This document shows positions 9,770 to 19,150 of a stretch of DNA of 64,000 bases, one piece after another. Every line of letters starts with the position of its first letter. The first letter of the stretch is position 1. The stretch lies in the NCBI RefSeq assembly GCF_009831415.1, contig NZ_CP043727.1, positions 4,030,001 to 4,094,000 of the forward strand. Reading direction: 5' to 3'. The notes beneath the pieces are model-generated. The model was not told the origin of the DNA. It saw only the letters and a list, made by a program, of their open reading frames with translations, and made no database searches. Source of the stretch: Yersinia canariae (GTDB lineage Bacteria; Pseudomonadota; Gammaproteobacteria; Enterobacterales; Enterobacteriaceae). The translations under genes were made by a program, and so were the position numbers.

Positions 9770-10222
9770 TAATGAGCCCTTAGTAAATTTATCGATGTTC
9801 TTAATCATACAAAAGAATTATTAGGATAACCTTAATTCTTAAAATTGCAGCAGGCATTAGTTCACCTCTGATATGGCCACTTGCGAAATGGGAATGGTAA
9901 CTATTATTACTATGTGTTTACTTGCTGTTCTTGTTACGCCCCCCCCAACACTTTACTTTTAAATATGATTTCCTGCTGGGTTTGAATATGTGTTTTTCTA
10001 TAGTGCGGCAACCTATTTTTACACCAACTCATGAATTAAATAAGAATCATAAATTAAATGAGAGGTTTAATTCCCTTACTTAACGCGATGATATTAAATG
10101 AAAATTTCAATTTTTATAATTTATTAAACAGTTAGAATGAGACATCGTTAATACGATCTTCCTTTAGATAATTCTGATAGCACTTTTTCTACTGGGCAGT
10201 CTGCAATGTCCGCTCCTCGCTC
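9770..10222. other. 453-bp A/T-rich gap, no gene supported
   Basis: Long A/T-rich stretch with a C8 run (9939-9946). A 29-codon hydrophobic frame (9873-9962) lacks a ribosome site and is not called. I see no terminator or operator of note. Confidence 0.5.
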
Positions 10223-10429
10223 TTAGCAGACTTTATAACCAGAAGCGGATACATTTACCTGAAGAAAGAAACTGACCACTGCGCTCGTCGTTCGGAAATG
10301 CCAAGGATATCGGTGAATATTAAGCGACAAAAAAAGAAAACCCCGACTGCCGGAGGCATTCAGGATTAGTAATGCCACCAGTGCGGAACCCGCTACCAGT
10401 AGAATGTGAATGTATTGATTGAATTTCAT
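10223..10429 (-). CDS. hypothetical small membrane-anchored protein
   Basis: 68-aa frame beginning MKFNQYIHILLVAGSALVAL, i.e. a short basic start and one clear hydrophobic helix (residues 8-24), then a mixed tail. AGGAAG lies 4-5 bases before the ATG, which supports translation. I do not recognise the family. The tail from about residue 30 looks less protein-like, so it may be the truncated start of a larger membrane or secreted protein. It is on the same strand as the two secreted-protein genes upstream. Confidence 0.35.
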   Translation of the reverse strand: MKFNQYIHILLVAGSALVALLILNASGSRGFLFLSLNIHRYPWHFRTTSAVVSFFLQVNVSASGYKVC

Positions 10430-10516
10430 ATTCTTCCTGAACGAAAGTTAGCATGTTTTCTTTTGCTCATTCAGTCGTCGTTAGCGACGAAACCGGCTCA
10501 GATATCACGCACGCCT

Positions 10517-10554
10517 TAAATGCAAAAGCCCCTGTTGCGTGAGCAACAGGGGCT
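10517..10554 (-). terminator. terminator after the first small secreted-protein gene
   Basis: Perfect 12-bp stem AGCCCCTGTTGC / GCAACAGGGGCT with a 4-base loop, followed on the minus strand by TTTTGCATTT. It lies 26 bases past the stop at 10581. Confidence 0.85.
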
Positions 10555-10580
10555 GGGTTTATTTTGTGTCGATGACGGTA

Positions 10581-10979
10581 TCAGTATCCTGTTTTAACTT
10601 TATACATCAACAACGTTTTGCTTCCCCTGACAATCTTCACATACAGGCCGTTATCCTTCGGGCCACGCACGAAACCGGCCCTCACATCACCCTGACAGTC
10701 ACCGCCATCGTAGGGCACATTAATACCGGTCTCATGTACCAGGTCGATAACACCAAAATTATTATCAGCACAGGCAGTGCCCGGCCAGTCCTGAATCAAA
10801 GCAAATTTATGGTCGTCACTGACACCGGTCAGCGAGCAGACGGAGCTATTGATATCGTTTCCCTGACACCAGTACGACTCGCCCGGATTGTCTTTATCCA
10901 TCAGTTGTTCGGGTAACTGCGCTGCACTGGCGGTAAAAGACAATACAACGGCGGATACTGCAGTAAACATCTTGAACAT
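10581..10979 (-). CDS. small secreted cysteine-containing protein, unknown function
   Basis: 132-aa protein with a signal peptide (MFKMFTAVSAVVLSFTASAA, cleavage likely near residues 19-20). The mature part is about 110 aa with four Cys (WCQGND, SSVCSL, TACAD, GDCQG), suggesting two periplasmic disulfides, and ends VRGSKTLLMYKVKTGY. GGGAG precedes the ATG at normal spacing. I do not know the family. The next gene upstream has the same plan (signal peptide, WC pair, two more Cys, LLxxYK-like end), so the two look like diverged paralogues. Function not assigned. Confidence 0.7.
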   Translation of the reverse strand: MFKMFTAVSAVVLSFTASAAQLPEQLMDKDNPGESYWCQGNDINSSVCSLTGVSDDHKFALIQDWPGTACADNNFGVIDLVHETGINVPYDGGDCQGDVRAGFVRGPKDNGLYVKIVRGSKTLLMYKVKTGY

Positions 10980-11046
10980 GGTTTACTCCCTGAATCATCA
11001 GTGGCGCATGGCTGCGCAGATTTCTTCTGTGCCAGTCATGGCATGA

Positions 11047-11484
11047 TTAAAAGCGTTTATAACGGAACAGCTCTTTGCTTTGGTACAACACTACCAAGTC
11101 GTCGTAATCTGGCTTTTTGTGATTGGGCATAAAGGTGGCAATCGTCCCGGGACGGCACAGGTCTTTTACGGTGACACCAAATTTCTGATCTGGAGTAATG
11201 GTGAAACCTTTTGACGCTTCATCGCGCCGGATGCTTATCCAGCCCCATAACCCACCCTCGCAGTCTTTAAGCGGTGCGGAACGTACGGTCACCATTCCAC
11301 CACTGCGATCAGCAAACATAGCTTCGCATTTCCCGGTAACCTGACGGTGTGCATCACACCAGAAAATATTGCCGCTTTTATTGTTTACCGCAGCAGGTAA
11401 TACCCGGTTGTAAGGCGCCCCCTGCACCGTGGCGCAAGTCAGCAGACTGACTGCTATCAGCAGCGTTCTGAACATTGGTTTCAT
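11047..11484 (-). CDS. small secreted cysteine-containing protein, paralogue of the next gene
   Basis: 145-aa protein. The start chosen is the ATG complementary to 11482-11484 (MKPMFRTLLIAVSLLTCATV), with AAAGGAAA before it; it begins with a signal peptide cleaved near ATVQGA. The mature part has Cys in FWCDAHRQVTGKCEAMF, KDCEGG and DLCRPG, and ends VVLYQSKELFRYKRF. Layout and Cys order parallel the 10581-10979 product. It is probably periplasmic or secreted. It lies 50 bases after the GYF2/TM gene and may be co-transcribed with it. Confidence 0.7.
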   Translation of the reverse strand: MKPMFRTLLIAVSLLTCATVQGAPYNRVLPAAVNNKSGNIFWCDAHRQVTGKCEAMFADRSGGMVTVRSAPLKDCEGGLWGWISIRRDEASKGFTITPDQKFGVTVKDLCRPGTIATFMPNHKKPDYDDLVVLYQSKELFRYKRF

Positions 11485-11534
11485 GATAATTTCCTTTAAA
11501 GAGAAGCCATCGGTTGAAGGCCGATGGGAATACA

Positions 11535-12071
11535 TCAGGCCACCAGCGTCAGGAACAGCATCACCAGCCAGACCCAGAAATAAGCTGATTTCTGCCCCAG
11601 TGATTTAGCCCGTCGCCAGAGATAGAACGGCACCAGCCACGCCAGCTTGCCGAAGGCTGCCGTATCCACCCCGGCCTTACGCAGACGTCTTTCATCCAGG
11701 TAGCCCAGAGAGATATTGAGCAGCAATGTAATAAACCAGTACTGTCCACCCGATACGGCGTCATAGGCCTCCTCAAAACCCATACCGCTCAGTCCCGCCG
11801 TCCACAGTTCAAGCGCGTAGCCAATGAACGGGGCAAAAGCCAGTGTCCAGACGACACCACCCGGAATGCGGTGCCCCGGCAGTGCCGGTGGTGTGATGCA
11901 ATGCGCCAGCGCGGCCGTCAGCGGGGTGGTGGATAAGGGTTGCCAGTCTGGCATTCCCGGCTTCCACACCAGTGTGGAGGCCGTAAGTTCACCGCGTTTA
12001 ACACGCTCCATCATTTCCTCTTCGGTGATACCGTCGTGACGGATACCATTTTTCTCGTAATGCCAGTTCAT
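11535..12071 (-). CDS. GYF_2 (DUF4339) domain membrane protein
   Basis: 178-aa protein. Residues 1-50 form a GYF_2 domain (NWHYEKNGIRHDGITEEEM ... WKPGMPDWQPL), a proline-peptide-binding-like fold often fused to membrane segments. Three hydrophobic segments follow (about residues 70-90, 108-122 and 150-175). The start is the ATG complementary to 12069-12071 (MNWHYEKNG), preceded by AAGGAGAA. The gene ends 50 bases before the second secreted-protein gene. The exact role is unknown; membrane-anchored GYF_2 proteins may recruit partners. Confidence 0.75.
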   Translation of the reverse strand: MNWHYEKNGIRHDGITEEEMMERVKRGELTASTLVWKPGMPDWQPLSTTPLTAALAHCITPPALPGHRIPGGVVWTLAFAPFIGYALELWTAGLSGMGFEEAYDAVSGGQYWFITLLLNISLGYLDERRLRKAGVDTAAFGKLAWLVPFYLWRRAKSLGQKSAYFWVWLVMLFLTLVA

Positions 12072-12114
12072 GATTCTCCTTATCTCTGAAATTCCGGCAC
12101 AGGCCGGAGGTTGA

Positions 12115-12825
12115 TTAAGCAGCACTGCCCGCTGAGCTTCTGTCAGGAGAGGTCAGTAACAGGGCTTCGCGAATGAAACTAAAGTGAGGAAGTGCGTGGA
12201 TGAAAGCAGGCTGACTGGTCAACTGGCTGATGGTTTTTCTGGGGGTAAAAGTGGTGCTCAGCACTGTGACGGCGTGAATATCTGTCAGCGGATGGACCGT
12301 GATATGCCCCCGAAACTCACCGGCCAGATACCAGCAACCCGACTGCGAAATCAGACGGTACGGGGCCAGGCTCTCACAGCGTTGCCCCTCGGCCAGCAGC
12401 GTCACCCGCTGGCGGGAGGTAATAGCGGTTACCAGTCGGTAAAACACCAGTGAGCCGGAAGGACTCACCCCGTGTGGCAGTTGCCACACCAGACAGGGTG
12501 CATCATCCGACGCCAGCAGCGCACTGACCAGTCTGCGGTCAAACCCCGGAAAGACATCAGCAAGCCCGGTGCGGTGAGCAAAGGTCAGTACATCCAGTTC
12601 ACCCTGCGCACCGTTACCTCCGGTACGCAGTCGACAGAGCCCCTGACGGTACTCCAGGTCCAGGTACATGAGCCGCTCACGAAAATCCCGCCGCAGAGTG
12701 CGAACCGACACCCCGAACTCGGCGGCAAGCTTCGTCACGCTCAGAGTTTCGCCCGCCACCAGGCGACCGATGATGAGTGACAGTCTGACCGCCAGCCGGT
12801 CATGGCGACGTTCTGCCTGTGTCAT
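12115..12825 (-). CDS. yfjR: YfjR-like HTH/WYL transcriptional regulator
   Basis: 236-aa regulator. The N-terminal helix-turn-helix is of the DeoR/HTH_11 kind ([20 protein letters not shown], residues about 27-46). A WYL-type ligand-sensing domain follows (about residues 115-195; [17 protein letters not shown]). WYL domains bind single-stranded nucleic acid or nucleotides, and such proteins often control phage-defence and mobile-element genes. Length and place after yfjP-yfjQ match E. coli CP4-57 yfjR (233 aa). It probably regulates the downstream small genes or the island itself; the target is not visible. Confidence 0.85.
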   Translation of the reverse strand: MTQAERRHDRLAVRLSLIIGRLVAGETLSVTKLAAEFGVSVRTLRRDFRERLMYLDLEYRQGLCRLRTGGNGAQGELDVLTFAHRTGLADVFPGFDRRLVSALLASDDAPCLVWQLPHGVSPSGSLVFYRLVTAITSRQRVTLLAEGQRCESLAPYRLISQSGCWYLAGEFRGHITVHPLTDIHAVTVLSTTFTPRKTISQLTSQPAFIHALPHFSFIREALLLTSPDRSSAGSAA

Positions 12826-13068
12826 GGAACATTCTCCGTGAAGGATTAACTAACTGAAATTAATGTGATTACTTTACAGAGGGGGGTGGACAGGGAATGG
12901 ACACTGCGGGAACTATTTTTTGCATCTGCATTATGCGAGAACGGACGCGGTCTACAGAAGTATTAGACTGTTTTACAATCAATCCCATTAAGGGGTAACG
13001 GACAGGTTGTGTCCATTATTAACGCAGCGATAACAATACCTGGGTTATGGAGAGTACAATTCGCTCCG

Positions 13069-13887
13069 TTACAGTTGCTCAAGCAGGGTTTCTGCCATCA
13101 CCCACAGGGCACGATTAAGCTTCACATCGCCATCGATACCACGTACCGCACGGGTGTGGGTCCGTCCACCTTTTGCACTACGACCACTTAGCCCGCCTTT
13201 AATCAGGTTTTCCTGGATACGCTGATAGGTAGTCCATAGGTCATCACTGTAATCCTCGTAACGACGGGGAGTCAGAACCTGCGCCTCAGTTACTGGCTGG
13301 TGGTCCTCGCCGAAGCGATAAGTGATAGCGGCTTTTGCCAGTGCCTGACGGGCCGGAGGTGGCAGCACCAGCGACTGCATGGCATCGCGCTTTTCCTCCA
13401 CCCGATCAAAAATCCCCAGCACCTCATACGCCCCTTCTATCACCTGGCTCACCACGTCTCCTTTATGCGGAACGCGCACCTCGCCAAACGTCTCGCCGCA
13501 AATCAAACCATTCTGGCAGACCTGGCGAAACAACCCTGGCAGCATCTGGTAGGAACTGGAGCCATCGTGGGAATTCAGAAGAATGATTTCCGGCACCTGT
13601 TTACCGGTGATCTGGCCCTCACGGCGCAGGCGCAACATGTGCTTTGTGTGCTCACGACGCTCAGGATCGCGAACCCGGGTCTGACAGGCAAAGAATGGCT
13701 GAAAGCCTTCGCGCTGTAGGCTGTCGAGCAGGGAAATTGTGGGAATGTAGGTATAGCGTACGCTGCGTGAAGCGTGTTTATCTTCGCTGAAAACACTCGG
13801 CACCGCGCGGAACAGCTCTTCACGGGTTAAAGGGCGATCACGACGGATAACATTAGCTGCGCCAAAGCGCGAAGCCAGACGGGTCAT
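13069..13887 (-). CDS. yfjQ: DUF932 (YfjQ/YeeR-region) protein
   Basis: 272-aa DUF932 family protein, essentially the E. coli YfjQ length (273). The start is the ATG complementary to 13885-13887 (MTRLASRFGAANVIRRDRPL) with AAGGAG before it; 24 upstream codons are open but lack family character. Typical family text is present: ILLNSHDGSSSYQMLPGLFR and QNGLICGETFGEVRVPHKGD. The role is unknown, although relatives on plasmids and islands are sometimes linked to replication or recombination. It is separated from yfjP by a terminator. Confidence 0.9.
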   Translation of the reverse strand: MTRLASRFGAANVIRRDRPLTREELFRAVPSVFSEDKHASRSVRYTYIPTISLLDSLQREGFQPFFACQTRVRDPERREHTKHMLRLRREGQITGKQVPEIILLNSHDGSSSYQMLPGLFRQVCQNGLICGETFGEVRVPHKGDVVSQVIEGAYEVLGIFDRVEEKRDAMQSLVLPPPARQALAKAAITYRFGEDHQPVTEAQVLTPRRYEDYSDDLWTTYQRIQENLIKGGLSGRSAKGGRTHTRAVRGIDGDVKLNRALWVMAETLLEQL

Positions 13888-13908
13888 AAGCAGACTCCTT
13901 ACGGAAAT

Positions 13909-13946
13909 TAAATAAAGAAAAGCTCTGTCGCACAGGCGACAGAGCT
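13909..13946 (-). terminator. terminator between yfjP and yfjQ
   Basis: Perfect 11-bp stem AGCTCTGTCGC / GCGACAGAGCT (13921-13931 with 13936-13946), followed on the minus strand by TTTTCTTTATTT. It lies 28 bases past the yfjP stop. Confidence 0.85.
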
Positions 13947-13974
13947 CAGGGAATAGCAAAGAGTTGAAGAAAAT

Positions 13975-14838
13975 TCAGAAGAAGAAACTCCAGACAGCAC
14001 GAGCGACAGATACTACCGTATCGCGTACAGTCTGAATGATGGTCCGAACTGGAGGCGGTATCAGCGGCATGGAACTTACCGTATCCAGTAATGCACCTAC
14101 CGTCTCACCAAAGTCATCGCGGGCTTTTTTATTAACGGCATCGGTACGAAGCGGCGCACTGAGTTGTACCGCCACGGGGCTGCTTGCCTCACGCGGCAGA
14201 CAACGAATCATCCGCTCAGCCATCACCCTAAGCCCCCATTGCAGGCGGACCGACACGGCACACACCGGATGCACAGGCTGGAACAACTCATGCAACAGGC
14301 AGATTTTACGGCTGATGTTTTGTTTCTGTTCTGTGGATAATCGTTCTCCTCTGCTGGTGGGCTCAGCCTTGTCCGACTGGCTGATAACAAACAGCACCTT
14401 ATGCTGGTATGCCTCGCCAATCACCTTGTGATAAAAGTGCTCATCCACTGCCAGCGCCCGGTCATCAGCCTTGATCAACCACAGTACCAAGTCGAGGCGA
14501 GGAAGCTGTTCACGGTAAAGAGCAGCATATTCGGTATCACGTGCGCCATTTTCCCCGACTCCAGGCAAATCCATCAGTGTCATAAACCGCCCTCCAACCT
14601 GAAAACGAAAACGCAGTGGTTCACGGGTACAGGCTGCCACGTCGCTGACCGGCGATACCTCTCCGGCAAACAGGGCATTGCATAATGACGATTTTCCCGC
14701 TCCGGTTTTGCCCATAATGCCGATCACCGGTTCATAGCTGGTTAGCTGGCTTACTTGGTGCAGAATGCGTTCAGACATCCATTGAGGCAAGCCAGAAAGT
14801 GAGTTCTGCAGCGGCTGCAGACCTTCAGAACTGTTCAT
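13975..14838 (-). CDS. yfjP: YfjP/YeeP-family P-loop GTPase
   Basis: 287-aa Era/HflX-like (50S-ribosome-binding GTPase family) protein, the same length as E. coli YfjP. The motifs are visible in order: G1 GKTGAGKSS (about residues 43-51), G2 TREP, G3 DLPGVGE and G4 SQSDKAEP. The C-terminal tail (about 60 aa) is hydrophobic and ends VVSVARAVWSFFF, which may bind membrane. I chose the ATG complementary to 14836-14838 (AGGAG, 5 bases) over the GTG one codon upstream. The cellular role is unknown. A terminator hairpin lies directly upstream of its ribosome site. Confidence 0.9.
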   Translation of the reverse strand: MNSSEGLQPLQNSLSGLPQWMSERILHQVSQLTSYEPVIGIMGKTGAGKSSLCNALFAGEVSPVSDVAACTREPLRFRFQVGGRFMTLMDLPGVGENGARDTEYAALYREQLPRLDLVLWLIKADDRALAVDEHFYHKVIGEAYQHKVLFVISQSDKAEPTSRGERLSTEQKQNISRKICLLHELFQPVHPVCAVSVRLQWGLRVMAERMIRCLPREASSPVAVQLSAPLRTDAVNKKARDDFGETVGALLDTVSSMPLIPPPVRTIIQTVRDTVVSVARAVWSFFF

Positions 14839-14849
14839 CACTACTCCTA

Positions 14850-14893
14850 TGAAAAATAAAACTAAAACGGCAGAACCGTGAGGTTCTGCCGTT
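14850..14893 (-). terminator. terminator-like hairpin in the yfjP leader
   Basis: Perfect 12-bp stem AACGGCAGAACC / GGTTCTGCCGTT with a 4-base loop, then on the minus strand TTTTAGTTTTATTTTTC, and only then the yfjP ribosome site. Either it ends an upstream transcript entering the island backbone, or it attenuates yfjP. Confidence 0.7.
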
Positions 14894-15045
14894 AATCGGG
14901 TATGTTCAGAAGAATGATATATATCTGAAGATTGTTACAATGCACTGGTGTGGGGAATTGGTAGAACTCTTCTGGGTTTGCGAAGCCGTTTACCATGAAA
15001 AGGCATTATCTAACTTGATTATAGATACAGTCGATAAGAACAAAT

Positions 15046-15060
15046 TGCGATAAAATCGCA
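15046..15060. promoter_or_regulatory. short inverted repeat in the hsdM leader
   Basis: TGCGAT-AAA-ATCGCA palindrome 37 bases before the hsdM ATG, in the promoter region. It is a possible operator for R-M control. No binding protein is evident, so the call is tentative. Confidence 0.3.
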
Positions 15061-15097
15061 TCAATAGCCGTAACCAAAAATCAATAACAGGATAAAA

Positions 15098-16654
15098 ATG
15101 ACTAGTCTTCAACAACGAGCAGAACTACACCGTCAAATCTGGGCAATTGCCAATGATGTCCGGGGGTCAGTCGATGGTTGGGATTTCAAACAATACGTCC
15201 TTGGTGCGCTCTTCTATCGCTTTATCAGTGAAAACTTTTCCAGCTACATTGAGGCCGGTGATGATAGCGTCCACTATGCTGTGCTCGATGACAACATCAT
15301 TACCGATGACATCAAAGATGATGCCATCAAAACCAAAGGCTATTTCATTTACCCTAGCCAGCTGTTCTGCAATGTTGCCGCGAAAGCGAATACCAACGAC
15401 AGGCTGAACGCTGATTTAAACAGCATCTTCGTCGCCATTGAAAGCTCAGCTTACGGTTATCCGTCTGAAGCAGACATCAAAGGTCTGTTTGCCGATTTCG
15501 ATACCACCAGCAACCGATTGGGTAACACCGTCAAAGATAAAAACACCCGCCTTGCGGCGGTGCTAAAAGGTGTTGAAGGGTTAAAGCTCGGTGACTTTAA
15601 GGACCATCAGATTGACCTGTTCGGGGATGCATATGAGTTCCTGATTTCTAACTATGCGGCGAATGCCGGTAAGTCAGGCGGAGAATTCTTCACGCCACAG
15701 CACGTTTCAAAACTAATTGCCCAGTTGGCAATGCACGGTCAGACACACGTCAATAAAATCTACGATCCTGCGGCAGGCTCTGGTTCACTGTTGTTGCAAG
15801 CTAAGAAACATTTTGACAACCACATCATTGAAGATGGCTTTTACGGTCAGGAGATTAACCATACGACGTTTAACCTAGCGCGTATGAACATGTTTCTCCA
15901 TAACATCAACTACGATAAATTTAATATCAAGCTGGGTGATACGCTTAAAGATCCACATTTCAGTGATGAAAAACCGTTTGATGCGATAGTCTCTAATCCA
16001 CCGTATTCGGTGAAGTGGATTGGCAGTGATGACCCGACGCTGATTAACGACGAACGTTTTGCCCCGGCAGGTGTACTGGCCCCGAAATCGAAAGCCGACT
16101 TTGCGTTTGTGTTACATGCCCTCAATTATCTATCGGCCAAAGGCCGTGCGGCGATTGTCTGCTTCCCGGGTATTTTCTACCGTGGCGGTGCAGAGCAAAA
16201 AATCCGCCAGTATCTGGTCGATAACAACTATGTTGAGACAGTGATTTCACTCGCACCAAATCTGTTCTTCGGCACCACCATTGCAGTTAACATACTGGTG
16301 CTGTCAAAGCACAAAACCGATACCAGCGTGCAGTTTATTGATGCCAGCGGACTGTTTAAGAAAGAAACCAATAACAACATCCTCACCGATGCGCATATCA
16401 AACAGATTATGCAGGCCTTTGACAGCAAGACAGATACTGACCATCTGGCGAAGTCTGTGCCCTTTGAGGCAGTGGCCGCCAATGACTATAACCTGTCAGT
16501 CAGTAGCTATATAGAAGCCAAAGATACCCGTGAAATCGTCGATATCACGCAACTGAATGCCGAGCTGAAAACCACCGTTAGGAAAATCGACCAGTTACGC
16601 AAAGACATTGATTCGATTGTAGCCAAAATTGAAGGCAGTGAGGCACAGTCATGA
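15098..16654 (+). CDS. hsdM: type I restriction-modification system DNA methyltransferase subunit HsdM (type IC)
   Basis: 518-aa N6-adenine methyltransferase subunit; with HsdS it methylates, and with HsdR it restricts. The N-terminal HsdM_N domain (residues 1-140) precedes the SAM motif I DPAAGSGS (223-230) and the catalytic motif IV NPPY (300-303). The length and sequence style are those of the EcoR124/EcoprrI (IC) family. It is the first gene of hsdM-hsdS-prrC-hsdR; its stop overlaps the hsdS start by 4 bases (ATGA). The ATG at 15098 is preceded by ACAGGA at good spacing. Confidence 0.96.
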   Translation: MTSLQQRAELHRQIWAIANDVRGSVDGWDFKQYVLGALFYRFISENFSSYIEAGDDSVHYAVLDDNIITDDIKDDAIKTKGYFIYPSQLFCNVAAKANTNDRLNADLNSIFVAIESSAYGYPSEADIKGLFADFDTTSNRLGNTVKDKNTRLAAVLKGVEGLKLGDFKDHQIDLFGDAYEFLISNYAANAGKSGGEFFTPQHVSKLIAQLAMHGQTHVNKIYDPAAGSGSLLLQAKKHFDNHIIEDGFYGQEINHTTFNLARMNMFLHNINYDKFNIKLGDTLKDPHFSDEKPFDAIVSNPPYSVKWIGSDDPTLINDERFAPAGVLAPKSKADFAFVLHALNYLSAKGRAAIVCFPGIFYRGGAEQKIRQYLVDNNYVETVISLAPNLFFGTTIAVNILVLSKHKTDTSVQFIDASGLFKKETNNNILTDAHIKQIMQAFDSKTDTDHLAKSVPFEAVAANDYNLSVSSYIEAKDTREIVDITQLNAELKTTVRKIDQLRKDIDSIVAKIEGSEAQS

Positions 16655-17832
16655 GCGAGTTAAGTTATCTGGAAAAACTGCTAGATGGGGCTGAGGTAGA
16701 GTGGAAAGCTCTTGGAGATGTCACGAGCGTTTTACGGGGAAAAAGGTTAACTAAAAATCTGCTTTCAGCAGAAGAAAAATTCCCGGTATTTCATGGTGGC
16801 TTAGAACCTTTGGGATATTACAACAAGACGAATCGTCCGGCTAATACCGTTATGATTATCAATGTTGGCGCTTCAGCAGGTACTGTTGGCTATAGCACCG
16901 TTGACTTCTGGTCCTCTGATGGATGCTTTTGCTTAGAGCACAATAAGTTGTTAAATAATAGGTTTTTATATTTCGCACTGATTGGTTATCAAAGTCAGCT
17001 GAAGTCAAAGGTGAGAGTCGCAGGCATTCCAACTCTTGATGCAATAGTAGTTAATAAACTACTTATCCCCATTCCCTGCCCGGACAATCCTGAAAAGTCC
17101 CTTGCCATCCAGGCTGAAATAGTCCGGATCCTGGATACATTTACTGCACTTACCGCTGAGCTTACTGCTGAGCTTACCATGCGTAAAAAACAGTACAACT
17201 ACTATCGCGACCAGTTACTGAGTTTTGAAGAGGATGAAATAGAGTTGAAAGCACTTGATAATGTTTGTGCTTTAATCTCTGCTGGCGGAGATGTACCTGA
17301 AAATAGTGTTAAAGGTCAGGTAAAACCAACTAACGAATATCCCTATCCAATCTACGCTAACGCAACAGATGAAAAGGGGTTATATGGATATACTGAATCG
17401 TACAAAATTGATAGCGATGCAGTGACAATTTCTGCGCGAGGTGCAAAAGTTGGATACCATACAGTCAGAGACGCGAAATTCACCCCTATTATTCGCTTAA
17501 TAGTATTAGTCGCCGATAAGAATTTAGTAAGAACACGATATCTTAATTATGTTTTAGATATGACAGCTATCGGGGGCACTGATGGGGGAATACCGCAACT
17601 TACAGTTCCGATGGTTAAGAAAATTACCGTCCCAATTCCTTTTGCAAGTAATCCTAATAAATCGCTTGCGGAACAAGATCGTATAATCGCAATCTTAGAT
17701 AAGTTCGAAATCCTGACTAATTCAATCAGCGAAGGCCTTCCGCGCGAAATCAACTTGCGCCAAAAGCAGTACGAATACTACCGTGATTTGCTGCTCAGTT
17801 TCCCTAAATCAAATGTACAGGAAGTCGCTTGA
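16651..17832 (+). CDS. hsdS: type I restriction-modification specificity subunit HsdS (type IC)
   Basis: 393-aa target-recognition subunit with two TRDs (about residues 15-150 and 195-345), each followed by a conserved coiled-coil segment ([17 protein letters not shown] and [16 protein letters not shown]). The central spacer holds two tandem TAEL units (residues 168-175), encoded by two 12-bp repeats at 17149-17172. In EcoR124I/R124II, two versus three TAEL copies alter the spacer length of the recognised bipartite site. The target sequence itself cannot be read from the protein. The stop is 1 base before the prrC ATG. Confidence 0.95.
   Translation: MSELSYLEKLLDGAEVEWKALGDVTSVLRGKRLTKNLLSAEEKFPVFHGGLEPLGYYNKTNRPANTVMIINVGASAGTVGYSTVDFWSSDGCFCLEHNKLLNNRFLYFALIGYQSQLKSKVRVAGIPTLDAIVVNKLLIPIPCPDNPEKSLAIQAEIVRILDTFTALTAELTAELTMRKKQYNYYRDQLLSFEEDEIELKALDNVCALISAGGDVPENSVKGQVKPTNEYPYPIYANATDEKGLYGYTESYKIDSDAVTISARGAKVGYHTVRDAKFTPIIRLIVLVADKNLVRTRYLNYVLDMTAIGGTDGGIPQLTVPMVKKITVPIPFASNPNKSLAEQDRIIAILDKFEILTNSISEGLPREINLRQKQYEYYRDLLLSFPKSNVQEVA
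17149..17172 (+). repeat. tandem 12-bp TAEL-encoding repeat in hsdS
   Basis: CTTACCGCTGAG CTTACTGCTGAG: two in-frame 12-bp copies differing at one base, followed by a partial third (CTTACC). It encodes LTAELTAEL. Changes in copy number in type IC hsdS genes switch DNA target spacing. Confidence 0.8.
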
Positions 17833-17833
17833 A

Positions 17834-19150
17834 ATGAGCCAGACACTAACGCAGATAGCCCAAGAACTAATTGATGCCAATAAAAAAGTACAACTAATCT
17901 ATGCTTTTAATGGTACAGGAAAAACACGTCTATCACGTGAATTCAAAGAGCTTATTGCCCCTAAAAACATTGATGATCCGAACAGTGCCGAGGCCGAACC
18001 ATCACGAAACAAAATTCTTTATTACAATGCTTTTACTGAAGATTTGTTTTATTGGGATAATGATTTAGATTCTGACGCCGATCCCAAACTAAAAATCCAA
18101 CCAAATACATTTACTGGTTGGCTTATTACACTACTACAAGAGTTGGGAGAGGATGGTAATATCACTACTAACTTCCAGCGCTATACGAGTAGCAAAGCGA
18201 CGCCAACGTTTAATCAGGAATACGAGCGTAAAACCAAAGATCAGAATAGCAATGAGATCGATGTCACAATCCCTGCATTTTCTGAAGTAACATTCCATGT
18301 TGCAAAAAATGATCCCTCAGCACCTGAAACTCCTGATGAAATTACGGAAGATAACATAACCGTCGTTCAGGGACAGTACGAAAAGATAAAAATATCTAAA
18401 GGAGAAGAGAGTAACTTTATTTGGAGTGTTATATATACTTTATTAGAGCAGGTAATAGTAACGCTTAATGAACCTGATATTACAAATCGCATAACCGATA
18501 AGTTTAATGAATTAGAATATGTGTTTATTGATGACCCAGTGAGTTCGCTAGATGATACCCATCTGATAGAACTTGCCGTTGATTTAGCTAAATTAATAAA
18601 GATTAGCACATACACTGAAGGTAATGGTTTAAAGTTCATCATTACAACCCATAGCCCATTATTTTACAATGTATTGTATAACGAGTTGAACAACGATCTT
18701 AAAAAATTCAATCCAGATGGAAGTTCAACATGGATCTATAAACGAGGGCAGTCTGAAAAATATAGATTATATAAGCAGGGTGATGGTACTTATGAGCTTA
18801 ATAAATCCAACGATCATCCTTTCTCTTATCATTTATTTTTACTGTCAGAGATTTGCAAGGCAATAAACGCAGGGCAAATTAAAAAATATCACTTTAGTTT
18901 TTTAAGAAACATTTTAGAAAAATCTGCCACATTCTTAGGCCATTTACGTTGGGAGGATCTTCTTGACAAAACAGCTGAAGGTAATCCCAATCCATTCGCG
19001 AGCAGAATAATGAACCTTTCTAGCCATTCTGCTCATGCCGGAGAAGAAATTGCTGATATTGAAGAGTCAGACAAGGAAAGAATGAAAAAATTAGTAACGT
19101 ATCTGATTAATACATATGGGTTCAAAACCCAGGATGCATTAAATGACTGA
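17834..19150 (+). CDS. prrC: anticodon nuclease PrrC (tRNA-Lys-specific)
   Basis: 438-aa PrrC. In E. coli it is held silent by the type IC complex EcoprrI; when phage T4 Stp inhibits restriction, it cuts tRNA-Lys 5' to the wobble base. The N-terminal ABC-like NTPase has Walker [10 protein letters not shown] (24-32), the signature [10 protein letters not shown], Walker [14 protein letters not shown] and the His switch TTHSP. The C-terminal nuclease triad is conserved: R358 and E362 (LRNILEK), and H398 (SSHS), matching Arg320/Glu324/His356 of E. coli PrrC. It is slightly longer than that protein (396 aa) because of inserts. The start is [10 protein letters not shown], 1 base after hsdS; the end overlaps hsdR by 8 bases. 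Sandwiching inside hsd is diagnostic. Confidence 0.95.
   Translation: MSQTLTQIAQELIDANKKVQLIYAFNGTGKTRLSREFKELIAPKNIDDPNSAEAEPSRNKILYYNAFTEDLFYWDNDLDSDADPKLKIQPNTFTGWLITLLQELGEDGNITTNFQRYTSSKATPTFNQEYERKTKDQNSNEIDVTIPAFSEVTFHVAKNDPSAPETPDEITEDNITVVQGQYEKIKISKGEESNFIWSVIYTLLEQVIVTLNEPDITNRITDKFNELEYVFIDDPVSSLDDTHLIELAVDLAKLIKISTYTEGNGLKFIITTHSPLFYNVLYNELNNDLKKFNPDGSSTWIYKRGQSEKYRLYKQGDGTYELNKSNDHPFSYHLFLLSEICKAINAGQIKKYHFSFLRNILEKSATFLGHLRWEDLLDKTAEGNPNPFASRIMNLSSHSAHAGEEIADIEESDKERMKKLVTYLINTYGFKTQDALND

Noticed and set aside
9873..9962. 29-aa hydrophobic frame resembling a type I toxin or leader peptide
   Set aside because: No ribosome site, a C8 run inside, and no antisense-RNA or repeat structure nearby.
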